Origin: a virus
DNA: 23,977 bases
Strand: one strand, 5' to 3'
IMG/VR virus record: IMGVR_UViG_3300025598_000181
Location: 1-23,977 of that record
A program made the translations under genes and the position numbers. Below, piece after piece: positions 15,826-21,956 of the stretch; within the stretch, counting starts at the first letter, position 1; each line of letters opens with the position of its first letter. Below the pieces are notes generated by a model. The model searched no databases. It saw nothing but the letters and a program-made list of their open reading frames with translations, and was not told the DNA's origin.

Positions 15826-16186
15826 TCTGCACTACCCAAGATTGTGTGGCCTCATCCCATATATACAAATTACCGTCATCTGGATAGGGGATTGAAGATT
15901 GCCATTGGCAAGTATTGGTGTTTAATAACCAAGAAGGGAATGGTTTTGGTGGAATAAAAGCATCAATTGATGAATCATAGGTATAGTTTATACCTGCAAA
16001 GTTTTTGCGAAATGATGCGTTATAAGATGTTTGTTTCCAATTTGTATACCCGCCAGACCAATTAGCCAAAAACACAATGCCCTTGGATTCAGATTGCGGA
16101 TACGGCAAACTATCAAGCGTCTCGTTGTCAACAACAAGAACTTCCAAAACCACATTATTGTCATCTAATTTTGCAAAATGTGCCAT
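15818..16186 (-). CDS. Conserved small fibre-region protein, cyanophage-type (122 residues)
   Basis: The protein starts MAHFAKLDDNNVVLEVLVVD, continues with YNASFRKNFAGINYTYD, then AFIPPKPFPSWLLN, and ends with YPDDGNLYIWDEATQSWVV. It is rich in Trp, Tyr and Pro. I recognise this pattern, including FRKNYAG-YTYD and IPPKPFPSW, from T4-like cyanophages and other aquatic phages, where it accompanies fibre genes and has no settled function. It lies between the fibronectin-containing fibre and the long S74 fibre. Its last 8 bases overlap the start of the S74 fibre gene, so the two are probably co-translated. A fibre tip or accessory role is inferred. Confidence 0.83.
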   Translation of the reverse strand: MAHFAKLDDNNVVLEVLVVDNETLDSLPYPQSESKGIVFLANWSGGYTNWKQTSYNASFRKNFAGINYTYDSSIDAFIPPKPFPSWLLNTNTCQWQSSIPYPDDGNLYIWDEATQSWVVQNV

Positions 16187-16188
16187 GT

Positions 16189-17412
16189 TTATCCCGTGTA
16201 TGACCCTGCACCAGTAAATTTAAGAATAGTGTTAGATCCAACTGTTGTAATGGTCGGTGAACCAGAATAAGTGTTAGAATAATAAACGGTTGGCACAGAA
16301 ATAATAACAACGCCGGACCCACCCGACCCACCGTTGTAGTTTGCATAACCACCACCACCGCCGCCACCAGTATAGGCAGTACCAGCAACCCCGACGCTGT
16401 TAAGGCCACCACCATTACCGCCACCGCCGTTGCCCCCAGCGCCAAAATTAGTTGTGCTTTGCCCAGCACCGCCGCCGCCGCCACCGTAATAAAGTGATGA
16501 ACCAGTAATATTTGAAGATATACCATCGCCACCATTACCGGGAGATGATGCAGATGTTCCGTTCGCACCAACAGCAAATGCACCGCCTCCACCGCCGCCG
16601 ACATTGTTGCCTACAGCACCTAAACCGTTACCGCCGCCAGTCCCTTGCCCAGCAATGCCGTTACCACCAACACCATTAACAACAGGAATACCGGTTGCCC
16701 CACCACCACCGCCCGACCCACCATTAGCACCATTTTCAGCGGGAGCAGCAGCACCACCGTTTGGACCGCCGCCGCCACCGCCAATAGCAGTTGTACCAAC
16801 AGCAGAAAATGTGGAATTTGAACCATTACTACCTACGGTTCCATTACTAACTACGGTTCCTCCAGCACCACCCCCTCCAACACTAACAGAATAGCTTGTG
16901 CCAAAAAGTACTTGAGCTGTACTTGTTAAAAGTCCGCCCGCGCCACCCCCGCCGCCGTTAAAACCGCCTCCTCCGCCACCACCAGCAGCGATCAGATAAG
17001 TTACTGTATAAGCAGTATAAATACTTTGTGATGTATTGAGCGCACTATTACCAACAGCATTAGTTGCATAAATATAAAAAGTATATTTTGTCCCTGCACT
17101 TAAGCCTGTGCATGTTATAGGGGAGCTAGCGCTAGTAAATGTTGCTCCGCCGGGGGAAACTGTAACAGTGTAACCTGTTATAGCACTACCTCCGTTGTAT
17201 CCAGCTGCGAAGGCAACACTAACAGAAGACGCGCTGTTAACGGTCAGACCTGTAATAACAGGTGCATTTGGCACAGAAGGAGGTGGACCGCCGGGCCAGT
17301 TAGCTGCCAATGATGACTGTTGAATATCATCCATAGACCAAGCGCCACTAGCCGCAACATTAGTGGACCTGTTCTGAACACCTTTCATGCCACCATTGCG
17401 ACGAGTTGCCAT
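16189..17412 (-). CDS. Fibronectin III plus glycine-rich fibre/adhesin
   Basis: The protein has 407 residues. The N-terminal 41 residues are basic then polar (MATRRNGGMKGVQNRSTN, then GAWSMDDIQQSSLA), a likely attachment segment. Residues 46-132 form a fibronectin type III domain (PNAPVITGLTV, then ITGYTVTVSPGG, then GLSAGTKYTFYIYATNAVG). Residues 142-375 are glycine-rich with runs of five to seven glycines spaced by Ala, Asn, Phe and Tyr. The end is YTGGGGGGGYANYNGGSGGS followed by GVVIISVP and a last beta segment. The glycine part resembles polyglycine-II adhesins. Surface-exposed FN3 domains in phages are thought to make weak sugar or cell-surface contacts. It starts with a one-base overlap on the 116-residue gene. 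Its GGN-rich DNA could vary in repeat number in frame. Confidence 0.8.
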   Translation of the reverse strand: MATRRNGGMKGVQNRSTNVAASGAWSMDDIQQSSLAANWPGGPPPSVPNAPVITGLTVNSASSVSVAFAAGYNGGSAITGYTVTVSPGGATFTSASSPITCTGLSAGTKYTFYIYATNAVGNSALNTSQSIYTAYTVTYLIAAGGGGGGGFNGGGGGAGGLLTSTAQVLFGTSYSVSVGGGGAGGTVVSNGTVGSNGSNSTFSAVGTTAIGGGGGGPNGGAAAPAENGANGGSGGGGGATGIPVVNGVGGNGIAGQGTGGGNGLGAVGNNVGGGGGGAFAVGANGTSASSPGNGGDGISSNITGSSLYYGGGGGGAGQSTTNFGAGGNGGGGNGGGLNSVGVAGTAYTGGGGGGGYANYNGGSGGSGVVIISVPTVYYSNTYSGSPTITTVGSNTILKFTGAGSYTG

Positions 17413-17762
17413 TAGGAGATTACCTCATATGAGCAAACTGCTGTCAAAGTTGCGTTTGTACCAGCCGTCAAACGCAATGAGTCACCTTCATTTAAGTAAA
17501 TAAATTTGCTTAAAACATCATACATAGAGTTAATAGGAATATTAACCGCTGTAGATATTGAGTAAGCAGTTGCTGACCTGTAAACATCAATCGTCACAGT
17601 TCTTATGGCCGTATCATTGTTGCTGACAATCAATGAATCAACCTTAATTACCGTGCCAGAGCCACCCGCATTTGCCACAATAGCGGTTGGCGTTGTCGTG
17701 ACCGCTTGAACCGATGTTGTGCCATAAATGGCTGTGACATTGACAATATTTGGGTTAGCCAT
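17412..17762 (-). CDS. Conserved small beta-sandwich fibre-region protein (116 residues)
   Basis: The protein starts MANPNIVNVTAIYGTTSVQA and alternates Val/Thr/Ile strands throughout: AIVANAGGSGTVIKVDSLIVS, TVTIDVYRSATAYSI, VLSKFIYLNEGDSLRLTAG and AVCSYEVIS. The set VDSLIVSN, VYR, IYL-EGDSLR and CSYE-IS is conserved in a family I recall from aquatic phages, where it sits beside fibre genes. The fold is probably a beta-sandwich, such as a fibre-tip or tail-surface domain. GGAG precedes the ATG by 6 bases. It lies directly after the repeat-rich fibre at 17774-19108. Confidence 0.8.
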   Translation of the reverse strand: MANPNIVNVTAIYGTTSVQAVTTTPTAIVANAGGSGTVIKVDSLIVSNNDTAIRTVTIDVYRSATAYSISTAVNIPINSMYDVLSKFIYLNEGDSLRLTAGTNATLTAVCSYEVIS

Positions 17763-17773
17763 GATAAACTCCG

Positions 17774-19108
17774 TTACCCGCCGAACACAATGCTCATGGC
17801 GATTGCTTTACCAGTTGTTACACCGCCAAGGTTAGACAAGGCAGTAGATGCTGTTGTTGCCCCTGTACCACCAGCGGCTATTGGCAACGTGCCGGCTGTA
17901 AGAACAGACGCAGATGTGGAATAAATAGCGTTATTTGCCGCAGTAAACGTGGAAAGATTTGTGCCGCCATTTGCTGTCGGAAGAACACCAGTGACACCAG
18001 TTGAAAGGGGCAAACCTGTAGCATTAGTTAACGTGCCAGAAGATGGGGTTCCTAATGCGCCGCCGTTAACTACAACTGAACCTGCGGAGCCGACATTTAC
18101 GCCTAATGCCGTTACAACGCCAGTTCCTGTCGTGATCGTGGAGGGCGCGGCCCCAGCACCGCCACCAACCATAATAGCGTTTGCTGTCAATGCAGCAGAA
18201 GATGCCCATGTGGATGCGCTACTGAAGTATGGGATACCACCACTGGTTCCCGCTACAGTCAATGCAGGAGTAGTCGTCGCAGTTGCAACCGATATAATTC
18301 CACCAGTAAATGAGACGCTGGTTACTGTGCCAGACCCGCTGCTTGCTGCTGCCCATGTTGGAACGCCACCAGCAAGAGTAAGAACGTAACCATTTGTCCC
18401 AACTGCTAACTTGGAAAGCGTATTTGTCGCAGAGGCGTAAAGAATATCACCAGTTGTGTAACTAGTGATGTTTGTGCCGCCGTTGGCAATTGGTAGTGTG
18501 CCAGTGACACCCGTTGTTAGCGGTAAACCTGTGGCATTTGTCAGTGTAACTGAAGTGGGGGTTCCGAGAATAGGAGTAACCAAAGTTGGGCTTGTTGACA
18601 GAACAACACTTCCTGTGCCCGTTTTGGTTGTCACGCCTGTCCCGCCATTGGCAACTGCTAACGTGCCAGCCAACGTAATTGTACCGGATGTAGTAACAGG
18701 GCCACCAGATGTTGTTAGCCCAGTCGTTCCACCACTAACGTCAATACTGGTAACCGTGCCAAGACCAGCACCGCCAGAGCTTGCTATGGTTATACCGCCA
18801 GAAACATTTGTAATGCTGATGCCAGCCCCGGCAGTCAAAGTTGAAAGCGTGTATCCAGATCCGTTGCCAATCAACAATTGACCGTTAGAGGGTGTAGAAG
18901 AAAGGCCAGTCCCACCATAATTTACGCCAATCGATGATCCTTGCCACGTTCCACCGGTTACAGACACAGCTGAAAGAGGATACGTTCCATTGTTGATGCC
19001 ATTCAAAGCATTCACAATTGGTGTAAAATTTGCGTCAAGATCACTTGCTGGAACAATGCCGGTAAGAGACCCAAAAACATATGGTACGGATACAGGAAAA
19101 GACATCAT
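17774..19108 (-). CDS. Repeat-rich tail fibre without S74 domain
   Basis: The protein has 444 residues. The start (MMSFPVSVPYVFGSLTG, then IPASDLDANFTPIVNALNG) is a common fibre-attachment segment. From about residue 65 it consists of Gly/Thr/Ser beta repeats with NGGTG, LTNATGLPLTTGVTG and ILYASATNTLSKL units. Residues 283-336 match residues 669-722 of the long S74 fibre (42 of 54 identical by eye), so the two share ancestry. It ends with GKAIAMSIVFGG, a frequent closing motif of phage fibres of this kind, and has no S74 chaperone. Two consecutive ATG codons follow AGGAG; the second (19105) has the better 7-base spacing, so the protein may start one residue later. Confidence 0.85.
   Translation of the reverse strand: MMSFPVSVPYVFGSLTGIVPASDLDANFTPIVNALNGINNGTYPLSAVSVTGGTWQGSSIGVNYGGTGLSSTPSNGQLLIGNGSGYTLSTLTAGAGISITNVSGGITIASSGGAGLGTVTSIDVSGGTTGLTTSGGPVTTSGTITLAGTLAVANGGTGVTTKTGTGSVVLSTSPTLVTPILGTPTSVTLTNATGLPLTTGVTGTLPIANGGTNITSYTTGDILYASATNTLSKLAVGTNGYVLTLAGGVPTWAAASSGSGTVTSVSFTGGIISVATATTTPALTVAGTSGGIPYFSSASTWASSAALTANAIMVGGGAGAAPSTITTGTGVVTALGVNVGSAGSVVVNGGALGTPSSGTLTNATGLPLSTGVTGVLPTANGGTNLSTFTAANNAIYSTSASVLTAGTLPIAAGGTGATTASTALSNLGGVTTGKAIAMSIVFGG
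18101..18262 (-). repeat. Fibre block shared with 13660-13821
   Basis: This encodes residues 283-336 of the S74-less fibre (LTVAGTSGGIPYFSS, then TWASSAALTANAI, then GGGAGAAP). It is the partner copy of the block in the long S74 fibre and marks the clearest stretch of shared ancestry between the two genes. Confidence 0.8.
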
Positions 19109-19142
19109 TTCACTCCTGTACTATGATTAGCATAAATAACCA

Positions 19143-19937
19143 TTAGGGGAAACTCCAAGTGATCGAAGATCCGCCCCCACCAGACCAGTAAATTGGTTGC
19201 CCAGCATTGTTAACCCATTGGTACGGAGTTGTTGCAATGTTTGTGGCAATCCCAATAATCGGAAGTTTTTCGTACCCAATTGGAAGGCCAACTGAACATG
19301 TTGCAACCAATGTAGTATCAGTCAAATAACTGCCCGAACTGATGAAGGGTAATATTTCATAGGTAAATGCAGTCGCCGTTGTAACAGTTACGCTGTAGAA
19401 ACCTTGCACTTGCGGTATCGACGTTCCTGTAATAGCCACTTGATCATTTGTAGATAACCCATGCGGGGCGCTACATGTAACAGTGATGACGTTTGTGCCA
19501 ATTGAAGTAATAGAGGCAACAGGAAGCAGCACGTCAAAGTGCACTGTGCCTTGCAGAGGCATAATACCAGCTGATTCGTTTCCTAATGGAGGGCCAACTT
19601 GTTGAGGCGTGATATTAACTCCGCTTTGCGTTGTAATATTAGACCCAGTGTCGGTGACAAAATAATTAGTTTCATCTGCAGCATAAGGTTCCACACGTGC
19701 ATTCAACACGGGCAATGGGTCCGCCGTTAAAACAATGGCACGTTTCTGCTGTTGTGGGATGTCTTCGCAACGATCGCAGACCAAAATGCGCAAGTTGTTG
19801 AGCTTTGCACCGGCCCAGTCGTATTGCCAGCGAAGGTTTACGTGGTTGTTCCATATGCCACAGCGGTCACAGACGGCAAACGCCTGCGGGTTTCTCGTGC
19901 TTACCCTTGCTCTACCAGCCCGTGATGCATAGGCCAT
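19143..19937 (-). CDS. Zinc-ribbon plus FCCH-like phage structural protein
   Basis: The protein has 264 residues. Residues 21-58 form a four-cysteine zinc ribbon: CDRC (Cys23, Cys26), then RW-YDWAGAKL, then VCDRC (Cys54, Cys57). This CDRC-RW-W-G-L-VC--C pattern is common in proteins just after adaptor genes in aquatic phages, to my memory. Residues 145-197 are an FCCH-like beta module (VITVTCSAPHGLSTNDQVAITG, partly, then YSVTVTTATAFTYEI), related to the modules in the gp10-like protein. The C-terminus is Gly/Trp-rich (WSGGGGSSITWSFP). No catalytic motif is seen. It lies between the adaptor-like gene and the fibre block, so a tail-joint role is plausible. Confidence 0.78.
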   Translation of the reverse strand: MAYASRAGRARVSTRNPQAFAVCDRCGIWNNHVNLRWQYDWAGAKLNNLRILVCDRCEDIPQQQKRAIVLTADPLPVLNARVEPYAADETNYFVTDTGSNITTQSGVNITPQQVGPPLGNESAGIMPLQGTVHFDVLLPVASITSIGTNVITVTCSAPHGLSTNDQVAITGTSIPQVQGFYSVTVTTATAFTYEILPFISSGSYLTDTTLVATCSVGLPIGYEKLPIIGIATNIATTPYQWVNNAGQPIYWSGGGGSSITWSFP

Positions 19938-19945
19938 AACATAAC

Positions 19946-20632
19946 CTACCTATAATAGCCGGAAATCATCGGCGATATGTAATATGACACGTATTCGGTG
20001 TCTTGATCAGCCGCAATCTTGTATGATTCGTCAGCCTCAATCTTCAATTGTGGGCTTATGGGCTTGTTCCAAATACGTGCAAGGCGATAAGCCAAGCCGT
20101 TAGCAACAGCATCGAGCCAACGATACGGTACATCAAGCGTCTGACCACTTGTAAAGTTGGCATCTTGGATCTGCTTTACTACGTAATATTTCAAAACAAG
20201 GTTACTATTATCTGGAACGGGCCAGAGAGTGATTGTCGGATTGATCAAACGGTCAAACCAAAACACCGTGACTTGCCCTTGCTGTGTTTTGTTGGGATAT
20301 GAGGCCCACTCACTGCGCGAAATAGGAAAGATCAATCGATCAATTGGCTGCCCAGAGCTGCTATCTTCAATGTATGCGTCAAGAACCATAATGGTGCTGG
20401 GGTCTACATTGTAGGTTGAAGTACCAGCTGTAAGTGCTTGAGTTACAAGCGAAACTTCCCACAAATTAACGCCTTGATTCGCCCAATTTGCAAACATAAA
20501 GTTGCAAGCCATACGCGCACTTTGCATATGCTCTTGGGTAATTGCTGTAGGGCGGACATCACATAAATTAAAAGCATAGAGCGTGATCTCGCCAAGCGAA
20601 GGGTTAAATGCCGTGGTATTGCTTGTAGTCAA
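19946..20632 (-). CDS. Head-tail adaptor protein (gp4-like), TTG start
   Basis: The protein has 228 residues and is helical at both ends with a beta-rich centre. The N-terminal half has SARMACNFMFANWANQGVNLWEV, matching the ARR-LN-L-AEWANRGLNLW signature I recall for phage adaptor proteins. The centre has ALTAGTSTYNVDPSTIMVLDAYI, then PTITLWPVPDNSNLVLKYYV, and the final helices contain VPYRWLDAVANGLAYRLARIW. Adaptors of this type join the portal to the tail. The start is TTG, since an in-frame stop lies just upstream and the next ATG is 35 codons inside; a perfect AGGAGG sits 5 bases before the TTG. Confidence 0.82.
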   Translation of the reverse strand: MTTSNTTAFNPSLGEITLYAFNLCDVRPTAITQEHMQSARMACNFMFANWANQGVNLWEVSLVTQALTAGTSTYNVDPSTIMVLDAYIEDSSSGQPIDRLIFPISRSEWASYPNKTQQGQVTVFWFDRLINPTITLWPVPDNSNLVLKYYVVKQIQDANFTSGQTLDVPYRWLDAVANGLAYRLARIWNKPISPQLKIEADESYKIAADQDTEYVSYYISPMISGYYR

Positions 20633-20637
20633 TATAA

Positions 20638-20643
20638 CCTCCT
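20638..20643 (-). promoter_or_regulatory. Perfect Shine-Dalgarno AGGAGG deciding a TTG start
   Basis: On the minus strand AGGAGG lies 5 bases before TTG at 20632. It follows the upstream stop codon (TAA directly followed by TAG) with no other start between. This strong site fits a weak start codon and fixes the start of the adaptor-like gene. Confidence 0.85.
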
Positions 20644-20644
20644 A

Positions 20645-21472
20645 TTAGAAGGTTGTGGCAGTAGCATTGTTAATCAAATAACCACCCGCAAAGATTGACC
20701 CAATAAATGGCCCGCCACTATTGGACTTCATTTGATATTGAATGTCAGTACCTGCTGGATGTGCCACTGGAACGGTGTACGGGATGTTGAAAATCTGCAC
20801 AAATGGAGACTGTGACAACAACGTGGTGTTGCCGTTCACAATGTAATTGTATCCATTTTCTTGAATTGTATTGGCAATGTTAAATTTGTTGTATTCAGCA
20901 AATGTCATGTAATTGCTTGAAGTAAAGCCAATGCTCGCGTTTGCTTGAATGTATGTCAAATAGAATGTGTACCCATTTGGCACAGTGTAGATAGACATCT
21001 GCGTTTGACCAACGCCAGCGTTAATTTGAGCATACAAAGTGCCACCGGCAGATTTTGCAGTGATGTTACCAGCGTTAACGCCGTTGGTGATAAACAAGCC
21101 ATTGATGCGGAAATAGGAATTGGTTGTCGTAACCGTCCCAGAGGCGTTGAGCGTGGCAAGTTCGGTAAGGATGTTATAGTTGGCATCCAAGCCATTTACT
21201 TGAACGATCAAGCCAGCATCCGTTGCGCCAGATGCGCTCAACAGCACAAGTGGGATAGCAGAACCGGGGTAAACGTAAGCGCCGCCAGACTGGGTTAAAC
21301 CTTCCCACATTGGACCTAAAGCTGTACCGCCAATTTGAGTGCTGTAGCCAAAAATTTCAACCGGCTGGTGATTCGTAATCAAACCACGGCCAACTTGCAA
21401 TTCGAACGGCTCATGCTTTCCATTTTGCGTAATGGATGGCCAAATAACGCCCGGCTGTGAAAACGCTGCCAT
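20645..21472 (-). CDS. Beta-rich phage structural protein, unknown
   Basis: The protein has 275 residues. It begins MAAFSQPGVIWPSITQNGKH and has a region rich in Thr, Ser and Gly (VLLSASGATDAGLIVQVNGL, DANYNILTELATLNASGTVT). Such a DAG-VQV-GLDANYN pattern occurs in capsid or tail surface proteins of several phages I know of, where it forms a beta-barrel. The second half is rich in Tyr, Phe and Asn (TVPNGYTFYLTYIQANASIG, MTFAEYNKFNI) and ends NATATTF. There is no membrane segment or enzyme motif. It lies between the small basic proteins and the adaptor-like gene, so a head-surface or connector protein is most likely. The exact role is unknown. Confidence 0.75.
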   Translation of the reverse strand: MAAFSQPGVIWPSITQNGKHEPFELQVGRGLITNHQPVEIFGYSTQIGGTALGPMWEGLTQSGGAYVYPGSAIPLVLLSASGATDAGLIVQVNGLDANYNILTELATLNASGTVTTTNSYFRINGLFITNGVNAGNITAKSAGGTLYAQINAGVGQTQMSIYTVPNGYTFYLTYIQANASIGFTSSNYMTFAEYNKFNIANTIQENGYNYIVNGNTTLLSQSPFVQIFNIPYTVPVAHPAGTDIQYQMKSNSGGPFIGSIFAGGYLINNATATTF

Positions 21473-21473
21473 A

Positions 21474-21635
21474 TTACTTACCCTTCTTCGCTACAGCTAT
21501 ATTGTCAACCGCATTTGGATATGGGCGACCCGCAGCACGTGCATGAGCCTTAGCCAGCTGTATCTTCTTGCGCGACAAATGCTTTGTCACATGATCTTCT
21601 GGTGCTTTTGTATCCCAAAATGGTTTCTTAGTCAT
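21474..21635 (-). CDS. Small basic conserved phage protein (53 residues)
   Basis: The frame runs from ATG 21635 to TAA at 21474. The protein begins MTKKPFWDTKAPEDHVTKHL, continues with a Lys/Ala-rich helix (SRKKIQLAKAHARAAG) and ends with RPYPNAVDNIAVAKKGK. The helix followed by AGRPYPN-VDN is a pattern I recall in short proteins near the capsid genes of many uncultured phages. It overlaps the previous stop by one base (TAATG), and the next gene starts one base after its own stop. It is strongly basic and could touch DNA or an acidic virion surface; this is only inference. Confidence 0.82.
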   Translation of the reverse strand: MTKKPFWDTKAPEDHVTKHLSRKKIQLAKAHARAAGRPYPNAVDNIAVAKKGK

Positions 21636-21886
21636 TAGCAACCCCACTTGCGCAATGCTTTATTTATGCGGCTTTCTGGGTCATGTGCATTTTTATGATT
21701 GGTCAACTTAGCCCGCATACCTTCCATTCTGGCACAGAATGATTTGTGGTGTGCGTTGTGCGTGTCTTTTGTGGGCGCATGTAAATGGCCACCAGTTTCG
21801 TGATGATAAGATGCACGACCTTTTGCATTTAATCCACCAGAAGGCGATTTGCCCTCAGAACGCTGCCAACTCGGTGTCTTTGCCAT
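21635..21886 (-). CDS. Small conserved phage protein, DUF6321-like (83 residues)
   Basis: The protein begins MAKTPSWQRSEGKSPSGGLN, continues AKGRASYHHETGGHLHAP, and ends with a basic helical part holding SFCARMEGMRAKLTNHKNAH followed by DPESRINKALRKWGC. The W-R-EGK-P-GGLN-KGR, KSFCARM-GM and DPDSRIN-ALRKW-C motifs match a family I recall as DUF6321, found mostly in phages next to capsid or portal genes. No function is known to me. The two cysteines (in SFCAR and at the very end) and several histidines could bind a metal. The ATG follows the terminator directly, with GAGG 6 bases upstream. Confidence 0.85.
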   Translation of the reverse strand: MAKTPSWQRSEGKSPSGGLNAKGRASYHHETGGHLHAPTKDTHNAHHKSFCARMEGMRAKLTNHKNAHDPESRINKALRKWGC

Positions 21887-21894
21887 TGTAAACC

Positions 21895-21938
21895 TCTAAA
21901 AAGAAACGGGGAGCCGTTGCAGACCCCCCGCTTGTTTT
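21895..21938 (-). terminator. Rho-independent terminator after the head genes
   Basis: On the minus strand the arm AAGCGGGG (21933-21926) pairs with CCCCGTTT (21911-21904): eight pairs with one G-T wobble, around a 14-base loop. The stem is followed by a T-rich run, TTTCTTTTT, whose first three bases belong to the stem. It lies in the longest intergenic space of the window, 20 bases or so past the stop of the histidine-rich protein and just ahead of the next gene's ribosome site. It probably lowers, rather than blocks, expression of downstream genes, since I see no convincing promoter after it. Confidence 0.75.
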
Positions 21939-21956
21939 CACATCTGACTAAGCAGA

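Noticed and set aside
16604-16894. Proline-rich 96-residue plus-strand frame
   Set aside because: It is the complement of GGN codons in the glycine-rich fibre; proline runs follow directly from that, and it has no ribosome site or neighbours on the same strand.
10271-19108. Diversity-generating retroelement acting on the fibre genes
   Set aside because: No reverse transcriptase gene, no template/variable repeat pair and no C-type-lectin-like C-terminus could be seen in the window.
19109-19142. Possible promoter ahead of the repeat-rich fibre
   Set aside because: A TATGCT-like element is present, but the matching -35 position has only half of the consensus bases; the spacer is adequately explained by the AGGAG ribosome site.
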